Of a stretch of DNA of 64,000 bases, positions 53,301 through 63,675 are shown in pieces. The stretch lies in the NCBI GenBank assembly GCA_029979505.1, contig JAPOHH010000004.1:19850-83849 (forward strand), written 5' to 3'. Source of the DNA: a bacterium (GTDB taxonomy: Bacteria > Pseudomonadota > Gammaproteobacteria > GCA-002705445 > GCA-002716945). Position numbers and translations under genes: made by a program. The number at the start of each line of letters is the position of its first letter. Positions within the stretch are counted from its first letter, which is position 1. The notes beneath the pieces are model-generated. The model did not search any database, was not told the origin of the DNA, and saw nothing but the letters and a program-made list of their open reading frames with translations.

Positions 53301-54795
53301 CGGGCATTGGAGTGTCATCTCCCATAGAGCCAGTACCTTCGACAGCCAGTTTAGCAAGAGGGAGTATTACATCAACTTCTTCTTCAAGAGAAACTCCATA
53401 GAATTTTTTGTATGCTATTAACTCCTCATTGCTATATTTTAAAGGCTTTTCTTTTTTTAATTCATATCCGCCTATGTCTAAAGAATTTTTATTTAGCCAT
53501 TCATCATATGGATGTCTGTCTTTTAATATTTTATTAATATCGTCGGAAAGTAATACTTCGCCATTTAGTGTATCAACAGCGAGCATATCACCAGGAGCAA
53601 GTCTACCTTTTTGTAACACATCAGAATCGTCATAGTCATACACACCTACCTCGGAGGCAAGTGTTATATGCCTGTCTTTGGTAATAATGTATCTTGCAGG
53701 CCTTAAACCATTTCTATCTAGTACGCATGCTGCATATCTTCCGTCTGTGAGTACTATCCCCGCTGGCCCGTCCCATGGTTCCATATGCATGGAGTGATAT
53801 TCAAAACAGGCTTTTAATTTTTTATCAATCTTATTATTGTTTTGCCATGCAGGAGGAACAAGAGTTCGCATAGCTCTAAATATACCCATATCACCAGCCA
53901 GGAGGTATTCGAGCATATTATCCAGTGAATAAGAATCGGAATCACTCATCGAGACAACTGGATGCATATCATTAAGTTCAGGCAAATCTTTTATATCGAG
54001 TTTATTTCTTCTTGCCATGTACCAATGTCTATTACCTTGAATAGTATTAATTTCACCGTTGTGGGCTAAGTGCCTAAATGGTTGGGCTAGTTTCCACTGA
54101 GGTAATGTGTTTGTAGAGAATCTTTGATGAAATACGCACAAAGATGTTTTCATTTTTGGGTGAACTAAATCAGGATAAAATTTTTGAATATTTTCAGATA
54201 CTATTAAACCTTTATATGATATTACTTTGGATGACATGCTGCAGACGTATAAATCAGGATCATTTAATATTTTTTCAACCTGAAGCCTTGCTACATATAG
54301 TTTTTTTTCGAATTCATTTTCATGTAAATCATCTGATCCGGAAATTATTATTTGTTGTATATCAGGAAGCGATTTTAAAGCATCATCACCACAAACCTTT
54401 TTATTTATTGGTACATTTCTCCAACCTAAAACTTCCATCCCTAATTTTTTTATTTGGAAGAAAAATGTCTCTTTGATTTTTTTATGCTTAGTTTTATTTC
54501 TAGGCATAAATATTGTACCAAATGCATAATTATTTCTGAGCTCAATACCAATTTCTTCTGCACAAAAATGGAGAAATTCATTTGGTTTTTTTATTAGTAG
54601 TCCACATCCATCACTTGATTTACCATCATCAGACACTGCACCTCTATGCTTAAGTCTATTTAATGCCTCTATACTTGTGTCGATTATCCAGCTTGATGGT
54701 TTATCATCCATGTTTGCTATAAGACCAAAGCCACAATTATCCCTTTCAAAAGTAGGAGAATACATGGTGTTTTTTGAATTGTGTCCATTATTCAT
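50344..54795 (-). CDS. gltB: Glutamate synthase (NADPH) large subunit
   Basis: GltB with GltD converts glutamine and 2-oxoglutarate to two glutamates. The class II amidotransferase nucleophile Cys is in FERDNCGFGLIA, exposed by removal of a short propeptide. Downstream are HQRFSTNTLPQWKLAQPFRHLAHNGEINT, the FMN-binding synthase domain (RSNSGEGGEDIKRY, ISGYDGGTGASPLTSVKYAG) and the 3Fe-4S ligands CKYLRICHLNNCATGVAT. The C-terminal beta-helix follows. It has 1483 residues, as in E. coli. The start is uncertain: the second in-frame Met (residue 11) would give an 11-residue propeptide ending before Cys. Confidence 0.98.
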   Translation of the reverse strand: MNNGHNSKNTMYSPTFERDNCGFGLIANMDDKPSSWIIDTSIEALNRLKHRGAVSDDGKSSDGCGLLIKKPNEFLHFCAEEIGIELRNNYAFGTIFMPRNKTKHKKIKETFFFQIKKLGMEVLGWRNVPINKKVCGDDALKSLPDIQQIIISGSDDLHENEFEKKLYVARLQVEKILNDPDLYVCSMSSKVISYKGLIVSENIQKFYPDLVHPKMKTSLCVFHQRFSTNTLPQWKLAQPFRHLAHNGEINTIQGNRHWYMARRNKLDIKDLPELNDMHPVVSMSDSDSYSLDNMLEYLLAGDMGIFRAMRTLVPPAWQNNNKIDKKLKACFEYHSMHMEPWDGPAGIVLTDGRYAACVLDRNGLRPARYIITKDRHITLASEVGVYDYDDSDVLQKGRLAPGDMLAVDTLNGEVLLSDDINKILKDRHPYDEWLNKNSLDIGGYELKKEKPLKYSNEELIAYKKFYGVSLEEEVDVILPLAKLAVEGTGSMGDDTPMPVLSKQSRSLYDYFRQQFAQVTNPPIDSLRETSVMSLETCLGVERNLFEESSLHAGRLVLDSPVLSNQVFEKIVNYRKKGFPSDTLSLHYDNNIDLEEAINTICDRAVRSVKKKNVLIVLSDQKLNKDQLTIPAAMAVGAVHHRLITEGLRCDCNIIVETASAWNSHHFAVLLGYGASAIYPYLAFNIINDLLMRNSIDKNSYPSHVQNFIKGINKGLLKIMSKMGISCISSYRGAQLFETIGINSDVIDLCFRNNISRIEGVGFEDIERDLEKNKAYSLKISEGINKGGLLKFTAGGEYHDYNPDVVKSLQACVTSGEYEDYKKFASLVNSRDPSFLRDLFNVKNKKPIALEQVESSKKILKRFDTAGMSLGALSPEAHEALAIAMNTIGGRSNSGEGGEDIKRYNSPKTSKIKQVASGRFGVTPHYLVNADVIQIKIAQGAKPGEGGQLPGDKVDQYIAKLRYSVPGVTLISPPPHHDIYSIEDLAQLIYDLKQVNNKALISVKLVSQKGVGTIAAGVTKAYADLITISGYDGGTGASPLTSVKYAGAPWEMGIAETQQTLMLNKLRQKVRIQTDGGLKTGLDVIKAAIFGAESYGFGTSVMVALGCKYLRICHLNNCATGVATQNKLLRMKHFSGSPERVVNYFKFIAQDVREIMASIGVKSIDELIGQTQYLSISKGITQKQKSLSLKKMLTISDKKSPKYCNVKSNKPYDKGILAKRILRDSKDAILNRMSKTLNYDIKNLDRSIGASLSGEIAKLYGNHGFSKTPIILNLTGTAGQSLGVWNAGGVDIYLTGDANDYVGKGMSGGKIIIKTSKHFKKVADKNSIIGNTCLYGATGGKMYAEGKAGERFAVRNSGAVAVVEGAGDHCCEYMTGGCSIILGEVGNNFGAGMTGGVAFMYDKNKTLHKNINDSSVEYVDLSSADKITLKYFKTIMKDYINETNSINAKEIMKNLNNEIKHFKLIKPINASMEDIIKNTINKVA

Positions 54796-54831
54796 AGTAT
54801 GAACATATTACCATAAATATTTATTTTAGGA

Positions 54832-55908
54832 TTAACTGATGAAGTTTTTGGATAAATCTTTTAGATATTTATTTTCTAATTTATCAGTAATAAATGCTGC
54901 ACCTATATTTTTCAAAAGAATAAATCTATTCTTTCCGGATAATTTTTTCTTATCGTGACCAAGATGTTTCATTATATTTGTTGATGTAATCTTTTTTGGT
55001 ATCATTGTAGGCAAACCTAGATTTAGAATCATGTCTTCTATTTCGCAATATTGTTCATGAGTTAAAAAGTTCTGATCAGCTGATATTGCAGATGCTATAT
55101 TCATTCCTATACTTACTGCTTCACCATGAAGAATACCTTTGTAGTTTTTTGATGCCTCAATAGCATGTCCGAATGAATGACCAAAATTTAGTAAGGCTCT
55201 AATGCCGCCTTCTAATTCATCCTCTTTTACTATTTGTGATTTAATTTGTACACAGGTAGTAATCATTTTGATAATACAAGAATCATTGAAATTATATATT
55301 TTTCTGTAGTTATTGTTTAAAAAGTTAAAGAATGTTTTATTTTTAATAAGTCCGTACTTTATAACTTCTGCCATCCCGGCCAAAAACTCTCTTTTAGGTA
55401 ATGATTTAAGAACTGTTGGATCTATTAGTACAAGTTTTGGATGTTTGAATGATCCAATTAAATTTTTTCCTAACGAATGATTGATTCCACATTTTCCTCC
55501 AATAGAAGAATCAACTTGGGACAAAAGTGTTGTAGGAATGTGTATAAGAGAAATGCCTCTCATGAAAGTGTCTGCAGAAAAAGCTGCAATATCTCCTATG
55601 ACACCTCCGCCTAAAGCAACGATGGTTAGCGATCTATCATAATGATTTTTTACTAGAAAATCATAGATTTTATGAAGAGTTATACTATTTTTATATCTCT
55701 CACCATCTGGAAGAACTAGCGTATTTACATTAAATTCACGAAAGAGTTTTTTTGTCCTATTTAAATAAAGTTTGCTTACTGTAGTGTTTGTTATAATCAA
55801 AACATCTTTATTATTTACGTATTTCGAAGGGTCAAAATTTTTAAGAAGATCATTGCCAATACATATAGGTATTTTTTTATCAGATGTATTTAGAATTACT
55901 TTTTTCAT
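54832..55908 (-). CDS. aroB: 3-dehydroquinate synthase
   Basis: AroB, an NAD- and metal-dependent enzyme, makes the first ring of the shikimate pathway. Motifs are PICIGNDLL, LVLPDGERYKNSITL, LGGGVIGDIAAFSADTFMRGI, IPTTLLSQVDSSIGGKCGINHSLGKNLIGSF, EVIKYGLI and LNFGHSFGHAIEA with the metal His. It has 358 residues. It is six bases after aroK, catalysing steps 2 and 5 of the same pathway, and 36 bases before gltB. Confidence 0.97.
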   Translation of the reverse strand: MKKVILNTSDKKIPICIGNDLLKNFDPSKYVNNKDVLIITNTTVSKLYLNRTKKLFREFNVNTLVLPDGERYKNSITLHKIYDFLVKNHYDRSLTIVALGGGVIGDIAAFSADTFMRGISLIHIPTTLLSQVDSSIGGKCGINHSLGKNLIGSFKHPKLVLIDPTVLKSLPKREFLAGMAEVIKYGLIKNKTFFNFLNNNYRKIYNFNDSCIIKMITTCVQIKSQIVKEDELEGGIRALLNFGHSFGHAIEASKNYKGILHGEAVSIGMNIASAISADQNFLTHEQYCEIEDMILNLGLPTMIPKKITSTNIMKHLGHDKKKLSGKNRFILLKNIGAAFITDKLENKYLKDLSKNFIS

Positions 55909-55914
55909 TTGGCA

Positions 55915-56414
55915 TTAATTTAGTTTGTTTATAATATTAGATACTACATCTTCTTTGGTTAAATTTGAAACATCGACTTCAATATTAGAAACTTTTTGAT
56001 ATATTTCTCCCCTTATATTATCAAGTTTTTTTATTGTAGTTTTAATATTCTTATTTTCTAATAGTGGTCTATGGGATCTATTTTTAATTCTATGATATTG
56101 AGTCTGTAGTGAGATGCGCAGATATACAACACATCCTATTTTAAATATTTTTTGATTATCTTTTCTCAGAATAGCCCCACCACCTGTAGAGACTATAAAC
56201 TCATCTAACATGGAATATTCCATTAATACTTTCGATTCAAGATTTCTAAAATGTTCCTCATTATATTCTTCGAAGATTTCTGAAATTGTTTTGCCTTGTT
56301 CTTTTTCAATAATTGCATCTAAGTCATAATGAGGTAGTTCAAGTCTTTTTGCTAATAGTCGGCCGATAGTAGATTTGCCGGAACCCATTGGACCAACTAG
56401 AAATATTTTCTTAT

Positions 56415-56418
<4 letters not shown>
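55915..56418 (-). CDS. aroK: Shikimate kinase
   Basis: AroK phosphorylates shikimate. The P-loop is FLVGPMGSGKSTIGRLLAK at the N-terminus. The shikimate-binding DLDAIIEKEQGKTISEIFEEYNEEHFR and STGGGAI follow, with the lid Arg in KNRSHRPLL. It has 167 residues, normal length. It overlaps hemE by four bases and precedes aroB, as in many Proteobacteria. Confidence 0.96.
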
Positions 56419-58873
<2,455 letters not shown>

Positions 58874-58907
58874 TTATTACTATTTAGCGATATTTGTGGA
58901 AAAAGGT

Positions 58908-59360
58908 TTAGTTCAAAAGCTTTTTTATAAGACTACTAACAAGAGACATATCAATATTATCACCGTGGTTATTTTTGATTGAGCTCATAGCTTTTCCCAT
59001 TTCTTTCATAGAGGAAATCTCAAGATCCTCAATTACCTTTTTGACTATATTTTCCGTTTCTACTTCACCGAGAACTTCTGGCAGATATTTACCGATTAAT
59101 GTCATTTCTTTTTTTTCTTTGTCAGCTAACTCTTGTCTATTAGCTTTGATGAATTGATCATATGAATCTTGATTTCTTTTGATTATAGATTTCAAAATCT
59201 TTACCACTGATGAATCATCAAGTTCAATTTTTTTGTCTTTTTCTTCTTTGTTAAGAAATGATAGTGCAAATCTTAGAGTGGAGGAATCTTCTTTGTTTCC
59301 ATTTTTTAAAAATTTTATCTGATCACTTTGGATACTATCTTTGATAGCTGATTTTGACAT
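58908..59360 (-). CDS. yqeY: GatB/YqeY domain protein
   Basis: YqeY is a small helical protein related to the tail domain of the GatB amidotransferase subunit. Its role is unclear; it may interact with tRNA. Family blocks are ALRFALSFLNKEEKDKKIELDDSSVVKILKSIIKRNQDSYDQFIKANRQELADKE, KYLPEVLGEVETENIVKKVI and MGKAMSSIKNN. It has 150 residues. It follows rpsU by six bases, the usual place for yqeY in the rpsU-yqeY-dnaG-rpoD arrangement. Here gltD follows instead of dnaG. Confidence 0.93.
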   Translation of the reverse strand: MSKSAIKDSIQSDQIKFLKNGNKEDSSTLRFALSFLNKEEKDKKIELDDSSVVKILKSIIKRNQDSYDQFIKANRQELADKEKKEMTLIGKYLPEVLGEVETENIVKKVIEDLEISSMKEMGKAMSSIKNNHGDNIDMSLVSSLIKKLLN

Positions 59361-59366
59361 TACAAA

Positions 59367-59591
59367 TTAAAATTTTTTGTATGGAGGTTTTTTTCTGAGA
59401 GTATCCATACTAACTTTTCTTTTACATCTCTTAGTTGCAGCTGCTATTTTTCTTTTTCGCATAGCCGTAGGTTTCTCATAAAATTCTCTTCTGCGTGTTT
59501 CTGTTAAGATACCGGCTTTTTCACATCCCCTCTTAAATCGTCTTAGCGCGATTTCAAATGGTTCATTATCTCTTACTTGTACACTTGGCAT
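59367..59591 (-). CDS. rpsU: 30S ribosomal protein S21
   Basis: S21 helps the small subunit engage mRNA at initiation. The 74-residue basic product has the family sequence [24 protein letters not shown] and [23 protein letters not shown] good AAGGAA Shine-Dalgarno lies seven bases before the ATG. It is the head of the long leftward array and diverges from tsaD over 79 bases, a classic arrangement. S21 is the ribosomal protein that lies near the anti-Shine-Dalgarno, of interest given the many starts here without one. Confidence 0.97.
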   Translation of the reverse strand: MPSVQVRDNEPFEIALRRFKRGCEKAGILTETRRREFYEKPTAMRKRKIAAATKRCKRKVSMDTLRKKPPYKKF

Positions 59592-59620
59592 AAATTTCCT
59601 TTATTATTCAAATATTGCGT

Positions 59621-59649
59621 AATATTACTCGATATTGTCTATAAAGCAA
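59621..59649 (-). promoter_or_regulatory. Candidate promoter of rpsU
   Basis: On the minus strand, TTGCTT (59644-59649), a 17-base spacer and AATATT (59621-59626, four of six to consensus) predict a start near 59614 and a 23-base leader with a Shine-Dalgarno. It interleaves with the tsaD promoter on the other strand. Confidence 0.4.
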
Positions 59650-59664
59650 GTTTTAACTTATAAT
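59635..59664 (+). promoter_or_regulatory. Candidate promoter of tsaD, leaderless
   Basis: TTGTCT (59635-59640), an 18-base spacer and a perfect TATAAT (59659-59664) are followed by six bases and the ATG at 59671, the expected transcription start. No Shine-Dalgarno is present. The box lies between the two rpsU promoter elements, so the divergent promoters overlap. Confidence 0.55.
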
Positions 59665-59670
59665 ATAACT

Positions 59671-60660
59671 ATGATTACACTAGGCATTGAATCTTCTTGC
59701 GACGACACTGGCTTAGCGATTGTAAATTCTGATGGCAAAATTATAGATCATATAACTAGTTCTCAACATGAAATTCATGCACAGTATGGTGGTATAGTCC
59801 CCGAGCTAGCCTCCAGAGATCATGTTAAAAAATTTATACCATTGCTCGATATCTTACTGAAAAGAAATTCTCTAACAATTAGCGCCATCAATTTGATTGC
59901 ATTCACTAATGGTCCTGGTTTGTTGGGCCCACTACTAGTAGGTGCTTCACTATCTAAATCGTTAGGATGGAGTAATAATATTCCAACAATAGAAGTGAAT
60001 CATCTTGAGGCACATATATATTCACCTATGATAACTGAAGAAAATTTAAGACCGCCCTTTATTTCATTACTAGTGTCTGGAGGTCATACAATTTTGTCAG
60101 CTGTAGATGTTAATTTTAATATACAAACATTAGGAGCAACATTAGACGATTCTGCTGGGGAGTGTTTTGATAAAATTGCACGTAAATTGGGTTTATCATA
60201 CCCAGGTGGACCTCAAATTTCGAAAAGAGCGGAGAATTCTATTGATAATACATTTATCTTTCCAAGACCTATGATTAAAAGTAATAACTATGATTTCAGT
60301 TTTAGTGGATTAAAGACACATGTTATAAACGTTGTGAACCAAACTGATTTAACAGATGAAAATATAAACAATATATCCTTTGAATTACAAAACGCTATTG
60401 TTGAGACTCTGATTAATAAGTCGAAAAAAGCATCTGATGATTTGGGTATTAATAATATTGTAATTACTGGTGGTGTTAGCGCAAATCAAAAACTAAGAGA
60501 TGACTTTTCTTTATTGAAGGGATGTAAGGCTTATTTTCCTGATGTTAAGTTTAGTACTGACAATGGCGCTATGATTGCATATGCTGGTCTTTTGAAATCA
60601 AAAACATGTAAATTCAAAAATAATTATAAAATTAAACCTAACCCCTCTTTAACCTTGTAG
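59671..60660 (+). CDS. tsaD: tRNA N6-adenosine threonylcarbamoyltransferase TsaD
   Basis: TsaD (formerly Gcp) transfers threonylcarbamoyl to A37 of ANN-decoding tRNAs. The true start MITLGIESSCDDTGLAI is the ATG at 59671; the track start adds 12 residues. Motifs are GGIVPELASRDHVKKFIPLL (metal His region), NGPGLLGPLLVGASLSKSL, EVNHLEAHIYSP, LVSGGHT, LDDSAGECFDKIARKLG and VITGGVSANQKLRDD. It has 329 residues. Its last 12 bases overlap plsY on the other strand. Confidence 0.97.
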   Translation: MITLGIESSCDDTGLAIVNSDGKIIDHITSSQHEIHAQYGGIVPELASRDHVKKFIPLLDILLKRNSLTISAINLIAFTNGPGLLGPLLVGASLSKSLGWSNNIPTIEVNHLEAHIYSPMITEENLRPPFISLLVSGGHTILSAVDVNFNIQTLGATLDDSAGECFDKIARKLGLSYPGGPQISKRAENSIDNTFIFPRPMIKSNNYDFSFSGLKTHVINVVNQTDLTDENINNISFELQNAIVETLINKSKKASDDLGINNIVITGGVSANQKLRDDFSLLKGCKAYFPDVKFSTDNGAMIAYAGLLKSKTCKFKNNYKIKPNPSLTL

Positions 60661-61218
60661 TAATTCGCGAATATTGCTCCGATGATTCAATAAAATAATC
60701 AATGTATGAAGTAGAGTCATTAAAAATAAGATAAAGTTATTGAGTGTTACAAGTGCCACAATTGGTAAAAACATGAAGCTTACAATTGCAGATAAACCTG
60801 AAATTCTTTTAAACATGAAAACTAACGCCCAAATAATTAATATTGATAAACCGATTAACAAATCCATAGCAAGAATAAAACCAAACGATGAAGCCACTCC
60901 TTTTCCTCCTTTAAATTTATTAAAAACTGGAAACATATGACCAAATAAGATGAAAAAGGAAAATATATATAAGACATGAATGTCTTGGTCTCCTAACAAA
61001 TATATAGGAATAAATCCTTTTAGAAAATCTCCAAGAAATGTCAAGACACCAGGAAGCGGGCCTGCAATACGATACATATTTGTTGCACCGGGATTAGTCG
61101 ATCCAAGCATTCTCGGATCTCCGGTAGTCATAATCTTATGGGTTAATATGGCGAACGGTATGGAACCAATTAAATAAAATAAAATAATTATTAGAAAATT
61201 ATTGAGAATAGCTTCCAT
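60649..61218 (-). CDS. plsY: Glycerol-3-phosphate acyltransferase PlsY
   Basis: PlsY is a polytopic inner-membrane enzyme that transfers an acyl group from acyl-phosphate to glycerol 3-phosphate, starting phospholipid synthesis. Three conserved loops are visible: YLIGSIPFAI with DPRMLGSTNPGATNMYR, the middle GHMFPVFNKFKGGKGVASSFG and the C-terminal LIILLNHRSNIREL. It has 189 residues with about five membrane helices. It converges with tsaD, overlapping it by 12 bases, and diverges from the bioH-like gene. Confidence 0.96.
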   Translation of the reverse strand: MEAILNNFLIIILFYLIGSIPFAILTHKIMTTGDPRMLGSTNPGATNMYRIAGPLPGVLTFLGDFLKGFIPIYLLGDQDIHVLYIFSFFILFGHMFPVFNKFKGGKGVASSFGFILAMDLLIGLSILIIWALVFMFKRISGLSAIVSFMFLPIVALVTLNNFILFLMTLLHTLIILLNHRSNIRELLQG

Positions 61219-61260
61219 TTATAAAGCATACACCAGAGATTTATATTATTCTAATCTGTA

Positions 61261-61953
61261 ATGCCGATAGAAAAGATACATAGAATTACTTATATTCATG
61301 GATGGTTGTTTGGTTCATATATATGGGATGATGCAATAAACTATTTTAGTAAATCTTTGATACATAATTACATTACGTTGTCAGGCTATGGAGAAAAAAG
61401 TAATGTAACTAATACTACAAAGATAGATCATTTGCTGTCTTCTGCAAATAAGGAAGACATGATTATTGCTTACTCCTACAGCGCATCAATGATATTGAAC
61501 TCTAATAAATTGAGTTCATGTCTCGGAACAATGATTCTAATAAATCCCTTTTTTAAGCCTAAGGAAGGTACTATTGAAAGCTTATACGCAGAAATTAAAA
61601 GTAATCCAAGAGAAGCGTTACGAAAATTTATGTTTAATTGCATTAAAAGTAGAACTAATAATAAAGAAAAATTTATCCGATTAACAAATCTCCTTAATAA
61701 TAATTTCATTCCGTCAATAGATATACTTTGCCTTGGATTAGAGGATTTAAAAAAAATTAACAAAACCAATAAAGATATCTCAAGTACAAAGAATGTTCAT
61801 ATCATTCAATCATCTCATGATCAAGTCACTAGCTTAGACAAATATAATCAACTTAAAAAAAATAAATTTTCTACGTATACACTTGATGACAGTCCTCATT
61901 ATCCTTTTTTTGAATTTGAAAAAATCTATGACATTATAAAAAAAATATTATGA
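61261..61953 (+). CDS. bioH: BioH-like alpha/beta hydrolase (probable pimeloyl-ACP methyl ester esterase)
   Basis: In the BioC-BioH pathway this esterase releases pimeloyl-ACP from its methyl ester. The protein has an alpha/beta-hydrolase opening (YIHGWLFGSYIWDDAINYF). The nucleophile elbow reads AYSYSASM instead of GxSxG. An Asp lies in SSHDQVTS and a His in DSPHYPFFEF near the C-terminus, giving a possible Ser-Asp-His triad. It has 230 residues and is very divergent, so the call rests mainly on overlap with bioC (four bases). No Shine-Dalgarno is seen. If the elbow is not functional, another esterase must do this step. Confidence 0.65.
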   Translation: MPIEKIHRITYIHGWLFGSYIWDDAINYFSKSLIHNYITLSGYGEKSNVTNTTKIDHLLSSANKEDMIIAYSYSASMILNSNKLSSCLGTMILINPFFKPKEGTIESLYAEIKSNPREALRKFMFNCIKSRTNNKEKFIRLTNLLNNNFIPSIDILCLGLEDLKKINKTNKDISSTKNVHIIQSSHDQVTSLDKYNQLKKNKFSTYTLDDSPHYPFFEFEKIYDIIKKIL

Positions 61954-62771
61954 ACAAAAAAATTATTGAATCATTCTCCAATCGAGCTTACAGCTATGAT
62001 GATTACTCGTTTATTCAAAAAAATGTTAACGAAAGATTATTGAATAGGCTTAATCTCATTAAACATGATAAAAAAAATATACTCGAGATAGGATCTGGGA
62101 CTGGTGATTTATCTCAAACTCTTCTAGATAAGTATCCTGAATTAAATATAGTTTCCATTGATTTATCACATGAGATGATTATGGCTCATAAGGATAAAAA
62201 CCCTTCTGCAATATGTATTCAAACAAAAGGAGAAACTCCACCGTTTAAAAATGAATCTTTTGATACGATTTTATCCAGCTTGACGTTGCATTGGTGCGAT
62301 CTAAACGAAAATGTATTCAAGAGATACTCAAACCTACTTAAACCAAATGGACTTCTTCTATTTTCTGCAGCTGGCCCAGATACTTTTAGAGAGTTCAAAA
62401 AATGCCCCGAGACTATTTATAAGAAGCTCAGATTTAATAATTTCATAGATATGCATCACTACGGTGATTTTATGCTTAATGCAAACCTTAAAGATCCAGT
62501 TGTTGATAGTGAATTCATTACACTTGAGTTCACTTCTCTTAAACAGCTTCTGAACTCTCTTAGACTGACTGGGACAAACGTAACGAACATTGATCAGACT
62601 CAATATATTAATAGGCGTGAGTATAGGATAATAGCTGATAGCTTGTACAACGGGACATCAGATTCATTTGAATTAACATATGAAATAATTTTTGGATATG
62701 CCTTAAAAGAAGCAAAAACCCTTGATAAATCAGGCAAATTGATTCCAATCAAAGAAGTAAAAAAAGAGTAA
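61950..62771 (+). CDS. bioC: Malonyl-ACP O-methyltransferase BioC
   Basis: BioC methylates malonyl-ACP so that fatty-acid synthase can build the pimelate part of biotin. It has the family opening IIESFSNRAYSYDDYSFIQKNVNERLLNRL, SAM motif I ILEIGSGTGDLSQTL, IDLSHEMI, FDTILSSLTLHWCDLNE and LLFSAAGPDTFREF, which are typical of BioC. It has 273 residues. It overlaps the bioH-like gene by four bases. A palindrome and the cox operon follow. Confidence 0.92.
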   Translation: MNKKIIESFSNRAYSYDDYSFIQKNVNERLLNRLNLIKHDKKNILEIGSGTGDLSQTLLDKYPELNIVSIDLSHEMIMAHKDKNPSAICIQTKGETPPFKNESFDTILSSLTLHWCDLNENVFKRYSNLLKPNGLLLFSAAGPDTFREFKKCPETIYKKLRFNNFIDMHHYGDFMLNANLKDPVVDSEFITLEFTSLKQLLNSLRLTGTNVTNIDQTQYINRREYRIIADSLYNGTSDSFELTYEIIFGYALKEAKTLDKSGKLIPIKEVKKE

Positions 62772-62825
62772 ATTAGAAATTCCATAAGTACTAATATTTT
62801 GTTAATATTGGGTTGCAAAAAAGTT

Positions 62826-62845
62826 GTTATTGAAGGATCAATAAC
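62826..62845. repeat. Short inverted repeat upstream of coxB (possible operator)
   Basis: GTTATTG-AAGGAT-CAATAAC is a perfect seven-base inverted repeat with a six-base centre, ending 19 bases before the coxB start. It lacks a U tract, so it is not a terminator. It could be an operator or RNA hairpin. No regulator is identified. Confidence 0.35.
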
Positions 62846-62864
62846 CATATATTAGGGAATGAAA

Positions 62865-63665
62865 ATGAATAGATTATCAATATTAATAGTATCAATGTTA
62901 GCTCCGCTAACAACCTTTGCTGATTGGGAAGTAAATATGCCAAGAGGTGTATCACCAACTGCTAATGCTGCATACGACTTACACATGCTAATTTTCTATA
63001 TCACTGTAGTGATAGGTATAGTTGTATTTGGAGTAATGTTTTACTCAATATACCATCATAGAAAATCCAAAGGCGCTAAGCCGGCATCATTTCACGAAAG
63101 CACAACGGTTGAAGTTATTTGGACTGTGATTCCTTTTGTAATACTTGTTGGAATGGCTATACCAGCTACTAAAACATTAATAATGATGGAAGATACTAGG
63201 AATTCTGAAATAACTCTCAAAGTAACAGGTTACCAATGGATGTGGAAATATGATTATGTCGAAGATAACGTTTCTTTCTTTAGTAAACTAGCCAACGATA
63301 GCAACGAAGCTAGACAACTAGGATCTAAAATAGATGTAAATAAAGTTGATAACTATTTACTAAATGTTGATAACGAAGTGGTATTACCTACAAATACTAA
63401 AGTAAGAATATTGCTGACAGCAAGTGATGTAATACACGCATGGTGGGTTCCTGAGATTACAGGTAAAAAAGATGCTATACCGGGATACATCAATGAATTA
63501 TGGGTAGACATAAAAGAACCAGGTGTATATCGAGGCCAATGTACAGAATTATGCGGTAAAGACCATGGCTTCATGCCAATTGTGGTCCGAGCAGTACCTA
63601 AACAGGAATATACAAAATGGGTATCACTAAATCAAAAAAATCGCGTAGCAGATAAATCAAAATAA
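62865..63665 (+). CDS. coxB: Cytochrome c oxidase subunit II (aa3 type)
   Basis: Subunit II accepts electrons from cytochrome c at the dinuclear CuA centre on the periplasmic side. I prefer the second ATG (62865), seven bases after AGGG; the first ATG directly abuts it. It has a signal peptide (LSILIVSMLAPLTTFA-DWE), two membrane helices (about 35-57 and 83-105) and the motif GYQWMWKYDY. The CuA site is SDVIHAWWVP with GQCTELCGKDHGFMPIVV (His, two Cys, His, Met). It has 266 residues. CoxA follows after ten bases. Confidence 0.97.
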   Translation: MNRLSILIVSMLAPLTTFADWEVNMPRGVSPTANAAYDLHMLIFYITVVIGIVVFGVMFYSIYHHRKSKGAKPASFHESTTVEVIWTVIPFVILVGMAIPATKTLIMMEDTRNSEITLKVTGYQWMWKYDYVEDNVSFFSKLANDSNEARQLGSKIDVNKVDNYLLNVDNEVVLPTNTKVRILLTASDVIHAWWVPEITGKKDAIPGYINELWVDIKEPGVYRGQCTELCGKDHGFMPIVVRAVPKQEYTKWVSLNQKNRVADKSK

Positions 63666-63675
63666 GGAAATTAAA

